Part shown: positions 1 through 5,848 of the stretch, piece after piece
Layout of the letters: each line of letters starts with the position of its first letter
Numbering within the stretch: the first letter of the stretch is position 1
Notes under the pieces: generated by a model
Database searches by the model: none
The model's input: the letters and a program-made list of their open reading frames with translations, nothing else
What the model was told of the DNA's origin: nothing
Made by a program: the position numbers and the translations under genes
Assembly (NCBI GenBank): GCA_016191895.1
Contig: JACPVD010000269.1
Coordinates: 1-9,639 of the forward strand
DNA from: Chloroflexota bacterium
GTDB taxonomy: Bacteria; Chloroflexota; Anaerolineae; Anaerolineales; Villigracilaceae
Direction of reading: 5' to 3'
DNA length: 9,639 nt

Positions 1-207
1 AGCGCGGTTGGTTCGTGTGTAATTCTCAGGCCTGAGGTCTGCCTGGATAGCGAACTGCTTGTGTTGTTTCGTTACTCTGTCACAGGGTCGCTGGGCAAGG
101 GGAACGCTCCGCTGATCGCCATACGTGGAACGGTAATCCGGGTCGAAACGACAGGGTTGGGCATGCATTCGGTCGCGGTGAAGATTCATCGCAGCCGTTT
201 TTTGTAA
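1..207 (+). CDS. C-terminal fragment of a PilZ-like domain protein (5' end outside window)
   Basis: Frame 1 is open from the first base to a TAA at 205-207, giving 68 residues with no start inside the window. The pattern fits the second half of a PilZ beta barrel: a hydrophobic strand (ELLVLFRY), a variable loop, then 'RGTVIRVE', a Gly-containing turn, 'HSVAVKIHRSRF' and the stop. PilZ domains usually bind cyclic di-GMP, but the RxxxR and D/NxSxxG binding motifs would lie upstream of the window, so binding cannot be judged. The stop is followed by a 51-bp AT-rich gap before the next gene on the same strand. The open frame is seen directly. The family call rests on strand pattern alone and is moderate; it could be another small beta-barrel domain. 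Confidence 0.55.
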   Translation, partial: SAVGSCVILRPEVCLDSELLVLFRYSVTGSLGKGNAPLIAIRGTVIRVETTGLGMHSVAVKIHRSRFL

Positions 208-258
208 AATATATTTTTATGTATTTTTTAATTTCATAACAAAAAGGAATCAAAAATT

Positions 259-2568
259 ATGAAACACACAAATCGCTTTTTCAAGGTATTTGCGCTGCTC
301 GCCCTGTTTTTTGGAGCGTTGGGTGGCGCCTCGACGCCGGCCGCGGCGGCCGAGCCGTTCGTCTGTATTCCCACATGCAGTGTGGTCGATTCGAGGATGT
401 TGACCCTGGCAAGCGTCGGTTATGAAACATTGGCTGGCCAAACCATTTCCCTTCGGATTGCAGTGCCCGCATCCATGTCAACTTTTGAAATTGGAATTTT
501 TGACGGGGATACGGGAGGCACGTGGGACCTCGGAACGACTTCCTTGATTTATACGTTGTATGCTGATCCTTCCCGTACCGGCAGCACTTCAGTTCAACTT
601 GCTCAATGGTTGGGTGGCGAGTTGGCCGATAATGCCTGGACAGACAAGACCTTTACCCAAGACGCACAGGCCATGTCTCCCGGCGGTGACTATTTCTATC
701 ACATGGAAATTGTCCTGCCAAATGCAGCGACCGTGAATTCCCTGAGTAATTTTAAAATTCGTTCAGACGCGCCTGTCGAACTTGCGCTTGACGAGTCGTT
801 TGCTTTTACTGCGGCATTTTATTCGGCAGCAGAAGCCCGGATAGTTTATCCGCAATACCCTGCTTCTCTCACGGAAACAACATATGACGGCACATGGGAT
901 ATTTACTTTACCGTGTCCGCGCCCTCCCAGAGCATTGTTGTCTACGATGGTGATATGGATTATGGCTCTTATGATTGCGTTACCAGCGACACAAATGACC
1001 CGGATACCCCGGACGATAGTTTGCCGCTCTGGTCGGCTGGTATTTCTGATGTTTTTGAGGGCGTAGCCTTTTCCGCCTTTCTCTGCCGCAATGCGGCCGG
1101 CGCAATCATTACCGGGCCGGCTGGGCAGACCAATGCAACAGGTTATCCGGCTGACGATAGCATGTTTTCCGGGTTAAGAAGGTCGCCGTCGGTGATTTAT
1201 ACCATAACCGATTCGAATGGAGTTGTGTATCATAATGACAACCCTTCGGGCAACAAGGAGTGGGAGCAATTTCGGATAGAAACAAACACTGCCATTCCTG
1301 CGGATCATTATGTTGACGATTTGCTACCGTCCGGTATTTATCGCCTTCACCTCGTTGGATTGGATCTAAGCAACTTGAATGCGTTGCACCTGAATTATGA
1401 CATGCTCTGTGTCTATGAAAACGGCGCACCTTGCATTCCCGTCCTCCACCCCTACAAACTTGGCGATACCGTCTGGTATGACATCAACGGCAACGGCACA
1501 CAGGAGGACGGGGAACCCGGTATCCCGGGCGTGGCCGTAACCCTGCTCGATTCCAACGGCCTGCCTCTCCCGAATGGCACGGCAGTCACAGATGCCAATG
1601 GTAATTACACCTTTAGTGTGGAATCCGGCGACTACACTGTGCAGATCGACTCCGGCAACTTTGGCGTTGGTGGAGCGCTGGCTGGATACAACTCGACAAC
1701 CGGCGGAAATGCTCAAACCAACACGGTGACCGCCGACAATGTCCTCACCTATGATTTCGGTTTCCGCGGCACGGCCGCGATTGGCGACAGGGTTTGGGAA
1801 GACCTCAATGGCAACGGCTTGCAGGATGCGGATGAACCGGGTGTGGAAGGCGCTTCCGTGCAATTGCTCGGCAGCGATGGCCTGACGGTGCTTGTCGGGA
1901 CCACAACCGATGCGTCTGGCAATTATAGTTTTGCCAACCTCACCGCCGGATCATATACTGTGCAGTTCTCGCTTCCATCCGGCGCTTCCTATACAACCGT
2001 CAACGCTGGCGACGACGGCGCGGATAGCGATGCGGATGCCGTTACGGGCAAATCCAGCGTGATCGTCCTGGCTCCGGGGCAGGTTGATAGCACCATCGAT
2101 GCCGGCTTGCGTTATCCGGTGGATGTCAATTACTGCGGTTTCATCCGCTCGCCCGGGTTCTGGAAAAACTACAAGAATCATATGTCCACTGCCGTGTTCC
2201 AAAATTTAATTACGCACACGCAGGACTTCAGTTATCTGACGGCTAAACAGGCGGTTGCCATTCTAAGCAAAAATAGCGGCGTTACCAGGATGGGTATCCC
2301 CGCACTCGATGGTGTGAATGCCAGCTACCTCAAGTTCCTTTTGAGCGCAGAGCTCAATGCGGTCTGGAATGGACAGGACAATGCCGCAGATTTGGGCGGT
2401 ACGCTGGGAATCGGCATCTATCAGGGAACGAGTCTGACCGTGAACCAGGTCTTGTATCAGGCGTACGAATCTCGAAGGAGCTATTCCTCCGCGCAGCTGG
2501 GTTATTTGACCTATCTCGGCTCGAATGGGGAAGATGCAGATGCGAATTCCTGCCTTGTCCAGCCGTAG
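259..2568 (+). CDS. Secreted SdrD_B-domain protein with C-terminal GFWKN module
   Basis: This 769-residue protein has a classical signal peptide (KVFALLALFFGALGG, then a likely cleavage near AAA-AEPF at residue ~32), so it is exported. Residues ~33-395 match no family I recognise; they are rich in Thr, Ser, Asp and aromatic residues and look like beta sandwiches. Two tandem SdrD_B/Cna-B-like domains follow, at ~399-507 and ~508-615. Each opens with an Asp/Asn Ca-binding-type loop (DINGNGTQEDGEPG at 408; DLNGNGLQDADEPG at 515). Residues ~624-769 form a separate module starting C-GFIRSPGFWKNYKNH (Cys626) and ending with Cys765, which may be disulfide-bonded. No LPXTG motif, C-terminal TM helix or sorting tail is visible, so the protein may be released or held non-covalently. 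The start is supported by AAAAAGGAA ten bases upstream. A strong terminator follows. The role is probably surface or extracellular adhesion/matrix, which is inference. Confidence 0.85.
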   Translation: MKHTNRFFKVFALLALFFGALGGASTPAAAAEPFVCIPTCSVVDSRMLTLASVGYETLAGQTISLRIAVPASMSTFEIGIFDGDTGGTWDLGTTSLIYTLYADPSRTGSTSVQLAQWLGGELADNAWTDKTFTQDAQAMSPGGDYFYHMEIVLPNAATVNSLSNFKIRSDAPVELALDESFAFTAAFYSAAEARIVYPQYPASLTETTYDGTWDIYFTVSAPSQSIVVYDGDMDYGSYDCVTSDTNDPDTPDDSLPLWSAGISDVFEGVAFSAFLCRNAAGAIITGPAGQTNATGYPADDSMFSGLRRSPSVIYTITDSNGVVYHNDNPSGNKEWEQFRIETNTAIPADHYVDDLLPSGIYRLHLVGLDLSNLNALHLNYDMLCVYENGAPCIPVLHPYKLGDTVWYDINGNGTQEDGEPGIPGVAVTLLDSNGLPLPNGTAVTDANGNYTFSVESGDYTVQIDSGNFGVGGALAGYNSTTGGNAQTNTVTADNVLTYDFGFRGTAAIGDRVWEDLNGNGLQDADEPGVEGASVQLLGSDGLTVLVGTTTDASGNYSFANLTAGSYTVQFSLPSGASYTTVNAGDDGADSDADAVTGKSSVIVLAPGQVDSTIDAGLRYPVDVNYCGFIRSPGFWKNYKNHMSTAVFQNLITHTQDFSYLTAKQAVAILSKNSGVTRMGIPALDGVNASYLKFLLSAELNAVWNGQDNAADLGGTLGIGIYQGTSLTVNQVLYQAYESRRSYSSAQLGYLTYLGSNGEDADANSCLVQP

Positions 2569-2602
2569 GTGGGTCCACATCACCCTGCTGATATAAGTAT
2601 CG

Positions 2603-2639
2603 AAAAAAGAGCCGGCCCTCAGAAGCCGGCTCTTTTTTT
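2603..2639 (+). terminator. Rho-independent terminator of the SdrD_B gene
   Basis: A perfect stem GAGCCGGC (2609-2616) / GCCGGCTC (2625-2632) has an 8-nt loop. Six As precede it and seven Ts follow it, so the stem can extend to 14 bp. It lies 35 bp after the stop of the secreted protein gene. The A-tract also gives it terminator shape on the minus strand, so it may also stop transcription of the PqqD-like gene that converges from the right. Confidence 0.92.
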
Positions 2640-2701
2640 GATGGAATCGCGTCTTTCGCCGTCCTAAAATGCAGGCGATGGAAATATGCGTTGAACGCGA
2701 T

Positions 2702-2983
2702 TCATTTCATGACGCTTGCGAGACCCTTTTCGATCATCCTGGTAATCAAGGCCAGTAGATCGATCTCGAGACGTTCGGGATCCACGTCGTATTCTGCTAA
2801 GAGGATTTCGTAGGCAGGACGAAGCGCACCATGCTGGCGGACCAGCTGCCACATGCGCGTGCCAACCGGATCCAAGCCAAAATAACGCCCGCCTTGTGCG
2901 TCGAGAAGGATGGTTTCGTCGCCGATCTCCTGCGTGTAAACTACATCAGGAATGGTAATGTGGGTATCGAGGTCGATGTTCAT
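2702..2983 (-). CDS. PqqD-like peptide-chaperone domain protein
   Basis: The 93-residue protein is the usual length of a stand-alone PqqD-type domain. The family signature is clear at residues ~22-47: ETILLD, a Gly-Gly turn, RYFGLDPVGTRMWQLV, followed by a helical second half containing 'EYDVDPERLEIDLLALI'. PqqD-fold proteins bind the leader of a ribosomally made peptide (RiPP) and hand it to a modifying enzyme such as a radical SAM enzyme. No such enzyme, precursor peptide or transporter lies in this window, so the gene is an orphan here. Its start is the ATG complementary to 2981-2983. An AGGAG lies about 13 nt upstream, farther than ideal. It converges on the terminator at 2603-2639. Family call is firm; role is unknown. 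Confidence 0.85.
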   Translation of the reverse strand: MNIDLDTHITIPDVVYTQEIGDETILLDAQGGRYFGLDPVGTRMWQLVRQHGALRPAYEILLAEYDVDPERLEIDLLALITRMIEKGLASVMK

Positions 2984-3038
2984 GGAACTATTCTAACTCC
3001 TAAAAGTAAACTGGTCACCTGACAGTTTGGTGAAATCT

Positions 3039-3086
3039 GGTGGTCGAGTAGCCGCGCTCGTGGCTTTGCGGCGTATCGAGACCACC
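3039..3086. repeat. Palindromic intergenic repeat, copy 1
   Basis: Outer arms GGTGGTC (3039-3045) and GACCACC (3080-3086) are perfect complements. Inner arms GCCGC (3051-3055) and GCGGC (3068-3072) also pair. Between them the left arm carries GAGTA and the right arm carries the TATCGA form. This GGTCGAGTAG...TATCGAGACC pattern is a widespread type of dispersed bacterial palindrome (REP/BIME-like). A second copy, inverted, lies 43 bp to the right. Confidence 0.75.
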
Positions 3087-3129
3087 CATGCAAGAAAATA
3101 TCTTCAATTTTAAGTGTCTTTACTCCGTG

Positions 3130-3201
3130 TTGGTCTCGATACGGCGGCGGAGACGAGTAAAATGCCAAAGACAAGAGGTTTTCCGCCGCCTACTCGACCA
3201 A
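3130..3201. repeat. Palindromic intergenic repeat, copy 2 (inverted relative to copy 1)
   Basis: The left arm TTGGTCTCGATACGGCGGCG begins at 3130 and its counterpart, ending TACTCGACCAA at 3201, begins TCCGCCGCC at 3182. GGCGGCGGA pairs with TCCGCCGCC, and TTGGTC with GACCAA. The loop of about 30 bp (3152-3181) includes a stray GACGAGTA. The arrangement of the 'CTCGATAC' and 'TACTCGA' arms is the reverse of copy 1, so the pair sits head to head. Confidence 0.75.
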
Positions 3202-3344
3202 CGAGTACTCTGAGAATAAAAGTGTCGGGTGGCTGGAAAGTAAACAAGTTTCTGGAATGTTATCCCCATTATAAGCGGGTTTACTCCGCCTGGAGTTTAA
3301 TGCGAGATCGTCGGGAGTTTAACGCAAGGCCTCAAAGGCGCGGA

Positions 3345-3383
3345 GACGCAAAGAAAAAAATTACGACTTGTCGTCTTTGCGTC
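3345..3383. repeat. GACGCAAAG/CTTTGCGTC inverted repeat
   Basis: GACGCAAAG (3345-3353) is perfectly complementary to CTTTGCGTC (3375-3383), with a 21-nt A-rich loop. The flanks ('CTCAAAGGCGCGGA' on the left, 'ACCTTTGTGTTGCACC' further right) have the look of the 'caaaggcgc/ctttgcg' dispersed repeats common in large environmental bacterial genomes. Only one copy is in this window, so repeat status is inferred from form. Confidence 0.5.
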
Positions 3384-3468
3384 GGTGTCTGGCAAAATTT
3401 CACCGATACCTTTGTGTTGCACCTTCCGTTTGCACCGCCTGCAAAAACAACGGGGCTTTTCCATGTTG

Positions 3469-3477
3469 TGTTAGAAT
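3469..3477 (+). promoter_or_regulatory. Possible extended -10 promoter of the regulator gene
   Basis: TG at 3469-3470, one base, then TAGAAT (3472-3477) is an extended -10 pattern. No good -35 hexamer is found at 16-18 bp upstream. Initiation near 3484 would leave a leader of about 47 nt before the ATG at 3531. Weak evidence. Confidence 0.3.
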
Positions 3478-3530
3478 ATTCCGCGGGTTGCAATTCAACC
3501 GTTCATGGTTTTTTTGTCATTCTGATTTCC

Positions 3531-4214
3531 ATGCGTCCCTCAATCTCTGACCCCATTCGAATCCTGCTACTGGACAACGAGGCTCTCGTTCGCGCCGGGC
3601 TGAAACTGTTATTGGAGCATCACCCCAACTTGAGGGTTGTCGCGCAGGCCGGGGGGGATGAGGACGCGTTAAGGCTGGCTGAACAGGAACAACCGGATAT
3701 TATCCTGATTCACGAAGGTACGGACGATGTTTTGAAACTTGCCCTTCTCCCACAGTTGATGGCGGTTATGGACAAGCCTCGTATCATCATCCTGACCCCC
3801 CTGAAGGATTCGAAATATCATGTCCAGGCCGTACAGCACGGAGCTATGGGCGTGGTGTTATCCCAACAAGGCTCAGATGTGTTATATAAGGCCATTGAAA
3901 AAGTTTATGATGGGGAGGTTTGGCTGGATCGCGCCCTTGTCGCCAGTGTCCTTTCTTATAATTCCGGCAGGCAAAAATTGGCTGGCACCGACACCATTCC
4001 CCGCAAGATCGCCCAACTCAGCCCGCGGGAGCGGGATGTGATATCGTTGGTGGGGGCGGGGATGAAAAACCAGCAGATCGCCGATCAGCTTTTTCTGAGC
4101 GAGGTGACGATTCGCCACCACCTCACTTCTATTTTCAAGAAATTGAATGTGTCGGACCGGCTGGAATTGGTGATCTATGCCTATCAAAATAACCTTGCAC
4201 AGCTTCCCGAGTAG
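3531..4214 (+). CDS. NarL/LuxR-family regulator with degenerate receiver domain
   Basis: From the ATG at 3531 the protein is 227 residues, the normal NarL/FixJ length, with a receiver domain (~8-125) and a LuxR-type HTH (~161-222: LSPRERDVISLVGAGMKNQQIA, then FLSEVTIRHHLTSIFKKL). The HTH is intact. The receiver is not: alignment by eye puts His61 (PDIILIH) where the phosphorylated Asp should be, the acidic pair is D15-N16, and the conserved Lys is Ser111 (GVVLS); Thr89 remains. It therefore probably works without Asp phosphorylation, through another signal or constitutively. An open frame continues upstream to 3114, but that part crosses intergenic repeats and the receiver fold begins only at residue ~8 of the shorter form. 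No Shine-Dalgarno is evident before 3531. No kinase gene is nearby. Its stop lies 27 bp from that of the converging metallopeptidase gene. Confidence 0.85.
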   Translation: MRPSISDPIRILLLDNEALVRAGLKLLLEHHPNLRVVAQAGGDEDALRLAEQEQPDIILIHEGTDDVLKLALLPQLMAVMDKPRIIILTPLKDSKYHVQAVQHGAMGVVLSQQGSDVLYKAIEKVYDGEVWLDRALVASVLSYNSGRQKLAGTDTIPRKIAQLSPRERDVISLVGAGMKNQQIADQLFLSEVTIRHHLTSIFKKLNVSDRLELVIYAYQNNLAQLPE

Positions 4215-4241
4215 CGCCGAACAATGAACATCTAAACACAC

Positions 4242-5051
4242 TTACGTGGCGTATTCCCGCATCAACCCGTCGATAAATTCCCAGCGTTTCGTCTTTGTAT
4301 AATCTCCATTTGGGGGGTAAAAATACGCTGCATAATCGGCCCAGTTGTCGACGCCGAAGTTTTCGTCGCGCGCGCCATTGGGCAGAAGGTAGCGGTCGAT
4401 TCGCGCATCGGCCCATGCGGAGAGGGGGTTGCCTTTTTTCCACCCGAGATGCATGGCGACGGATTCGGCGAAGTCCTCCTTTCGGTTGAATCTCCAATTC
4501 GAGCCGCTGGGTTTGTCGCCGTAGAAATAGCCCGCCGCATTGCAACCGGGCAGGCGGCCTCTTTTGCCGGGCCTGTTTTCGCCTCCCAGCGGACCCGCGT
4601 CCCAGTTGCCGGTCAAGCGCTTTGCCTTCGCGAGGATGGGGCGGGTGTATCCTCCCGTGTATTTTTCGAGCGCGAGCGACAATTTCCACGAATGATTGGC
4701 GTCCCATGCGTGCGCCAGTTCATGAATGACCGTCCACATGGAAAATGGGATTTTTTCCGAAAGGTTGACGTGATTCTTCGCCGCTTCCCCGCCGCGCAGG
4801 CCGATATTTGACTTTTTTATCGTCACCCCGCCGAGGTTTTGCGCGAATCGATCCGCTCCGCCCATTGCCCCCGCCATGAGGTTGATAGCGGCATGTAGTT
4901 TTTCCAACTCTGAAAGACGCCATGTGCCGCAATTCCACGAGTCGGCATTGCCCGCATGTTCATATCCCCAATCCACAACGACCTCGACGCGGTAGTCCTC
5001 CCGAAGTTGGGAAAGTTTTGCGGATGCGATCGTGTCTTCGAGCGGTCTCAT
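4242..5051 (-). CDS. HExxH zinc metallopeptidase-like protein, family not recognised
   Basis: Using the ATG complementary to 5049-5051 the protein has 269 residues. It carries a zincin motif H110-E111-L-A-H114 in 'VIHELAHAWD', preceded by a hydrophobic helix. A second conserved-looking stretch, KEDFAESVAMHLGW at ~191-204, offers Glu196 as the third zinc ligand, as in gluzincins. The C-terminal third is rich in Trp, Tyr and Asn. There is no signal peptide or TM helix, so it appears cytoplasmic unless exported otherwise. The same frame stays open up to 5282 (346 residues), but the extra 77 residues are translated from a 55-bp tandem repeat, so I prefer the inner start; GAGGG sits 4 nt upstream of it, a rather short spacing. 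The gene diverges from the membrane-protein cluster. Peptidase chemistry is inferred from the motif; the substrate is unknown. Confidence 0.75.
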   Translation of the reverse strand: MRPLEDTIASAKLSQLREDYRVEVVVDWGYEHAGNADSWNCGTWRLSELEKLHAAINLMAGAMGGADRFAQNLGGVTIKKSNIGLRGGEAAKNHVNLSEKIPFSMWTVIHELAHAWDANHSWKLSLALEKYTGGYTRPILAKAKRLTGNWDAGPLGGENRPGKRGRLPGCNAAGYFYGDKPSGSNWRFNRKEDFAESVAMHLGWKKGNPLSAWADARIDRYLLPNGARDENFGVDNWADYAAYFYPPNGDYTKTKRWEFIDGLMREYAT

Positions 5052-5060
5052 TGCGCCCTC

Positions 5061-5066
5061 ATTATA
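5061..5066 (-). promoter_or_regulatory. Possible -10 box of the metallopeptidase gene
   Basis: The minus strand reads TATAAT here, inside the palindrome ATTATAAT (5061-5068). It ends 9 bp before the preferred ATG, so transcription starting from it would yield a nearly leaderless message. No -35 consensus is found at the usual distance. Confidence 0.25.
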
Positions 5067-5131
5067 ATCGGGGTGAAACCTTTGTCCCTCCCGCGCGTAT
5101 ATGGCGATGGTACATGTGCCGTGGCGTGTGC

Positions 5132-5241
5132 GCGGCGTACCGCACACTTCAGTTTGCGTCCCAGCGGGCAAGGTAAACCTTGCAGTGCGGCGTACCGCAC
5201 ACTTCAGTTTGCGCCCCGGCGGGCAAGGTAAACCTTGCAGT
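5132..5241. repeat. Two tandem copies of a 55-bp repeat containing two hairpins
   Basis: Copy 1 (5132-5186) and copy 2 (5187-5241) differ at only two positions (GCGTCCCAGC versus GCGCCCCGGC). Each unit has a TGCGG/CCGCA-type inverted repeat around CGTA and a perfect GCAAGGT-AA-ACCTTGC hairpin (5168-5183 and 5223-5238). The same hairpin core returns at 7626-7641. It lies in the divergent region between the metallopeptidase gene and the membrane cluster. Confidence 0.9.
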
Positions 5242-5292
5242 GCGTGTTGCGAAAAAATCTTCGCGATTGGCGCAGTTTTCACGGAGAAATAC

Positions 5293-5298
5293 TATAAT
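5293..5298 (+). promoter_or_regulatory. Possible -10 box of the membrane-protein cluster
   Basis: A perfect TATAAT stands 18 bp before the ATG at 5317. The nearest -35-like hexamer is TTGGCG (5267-5272) with a 20-bp spacer, which is long. A start about 7 bp downstream would fall inside the AAGGAG Shine-Dalgarno (5303-5308), so this may be a chance match. Confidence 0.3.
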
Positions 5299-5316
5299 CA
5301 CCAAGGAGAATGCACT

Positions 5317-5847
5317 ATGAACAAACAAGGCCGTTCACAACTTGCCCTCGGGGTCATCCTCGTTTTGCTTGGGGCATGGTTCCTGCTCGATAAGACCATG
5401 CCGTCTTTTCACGACTTTTTCGAACCCTATACCGAATGGCCGGTCAACATGCTGTTGATCGGCGCGGGAATTTTCATCGTCGGGCTCGTGCTTGGGCAGC
5501 CCGGCATGTCGGTCCCTGCCGCGGTGGTGGCGGGCATCGGCGGAATCTTCTACTATCAGGATGCGACCAATAGCTACGACTCATGGTCGTACATGTGGGC
5601 GCTCATCCCCGGATTTGTGGGCATCGGCTCCGTCCTTGCGGGATTGCTCGGCGATAACATGGCGCACAACCTCAAACGCGGACTCAACCTGATGGTCACC
5701 AGCGCTGTGCTGTTCCTCGTCTTCTCGTCATTTTTCGGCGGCCTGGATATCTTCGGCAATTACGGCCCCGCGATTTTGCTGATCCTGCTTGGCGTGTGGG
5801 TGCTCGGAAGCGGGCTGTATCGTTCGTATCGCGACAAAGGAGAATGA
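5317..5847 (+). CDS. Six-TM membrane protein, LiaI/DUF5668-like
   Basis: Starting at the ATG at 5317, with AAGGAG (5303-5308) eight bases upstream, the protein has 176 residues. A longer in-frame opening from 5101 runs through the 55-bp tandem repeat and is rejected. It is almost wholly membrane embedded, with segments at about 8-25, 43-61, 65-80, 93-112, 123-141 and 150-168 and a basic tail. The N-terminal RSQLALGVILVLLGAWFLLD is the Gly-rich hydrophobic pattern of LiaI/LiaF-type and DUF5668 membrane regions, and the last segment (ILLILLGVWVLGSGL) repeats that pattern. Its stop is one base from the ATG of the LiaF-like gene, whose Shine-Dalgarno lies inside this gene, so the two are almost certainly co-translated. 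The function is probably envelope sensing or protection, by analogy only. Confidence 0.8.
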   Translation: MNKQGRSQLALGVILVLLGAWFLLDKTMPSFHDFFEPYTEWPVNMLLIGAGIFIVGLVLGQPGMSVPAAVVAGIGGIFYYQDATNSYDSWSYMWALIPGFVGIGSVLAGLLGDNMAHNLKRGLNLMVTSAVLFLVFSSFFGGLDIFGNYGPAILLILLGVWVLGSGLYRSYRDKGE

Positions 5848-5848
5848 C

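Larger units (their letters stand above)
2984..3530. other. 547-bp intergenic region with dispersed repeats, no convincing gene
   Basis: This gap separates the divergent PqqD-like and regulator genes. It holds the two palindromic elements at 3039-3086 and 3130-3201, a further inverted repeat at 3345-3383, and a possible promoter at 3469-3477. An open frame runs through 3114-3530 into the regulator, but its predicted peptide is low-complexity, reads through the repeat arms and resembles nothing I know, so I treat it as non-coding. Confidence 0.65.

Noticed and set aside
1366..1863. 165-codon minus-strand open frame within the SdrD_B gene
   Set aside because: It spans the repeated domains of the sense protein and its low-complexity Val/Ile/Gly-rich text mirrors them; no independent support.
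3114..3530. N-terminal extension of the regulator, in frame with its receiver domain
   Set aside because: It translates through the palindromic repeat at 3130-3201 and the inverted repeat at 3345-3383, gives low-complexity sequence, and the remaining 227 residues already form a complete NarL-type protein.
4135..4707. 190-codon minus-strand open frame overlapping the metallopeptidase gene
   Set aside because: Arg-rich shadow of the metallopeptidase in another frame, running past its stop into the converging regulator gene; no domain pattern.
3531..5051. Two-component or toxin-antitoxin pairing of the regulator with the metallopeptidase
   Set aside because: The genes converge rather than being co-transcribed, no kinase is present, and the metallopeptidase shows none of the ImmA/IrrE-type context needed to suggest a pair.
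5132..5241. CRISPR-like array
   Set aside because: The two 55-bp copies are directly adjacent, with no unique spacer between them, and no cas gene is present.
5052..5282. 77-residue N-terminal extension of the metallopeptidase
   Set aside because: It is encoded by the 55-bp tandem repeat and its flanks; the resulting Cys/Arg/Pro-rich text looks like translated non-coding DNA.
5101..5316. 72-residue N-terminal extension of the six-TM protein
   Set aside because: It also reads through the 55-bp tandem repeat, while the ATG at 5317 has a good Shine-Dalgarno and begins with a LiaI-like segment.
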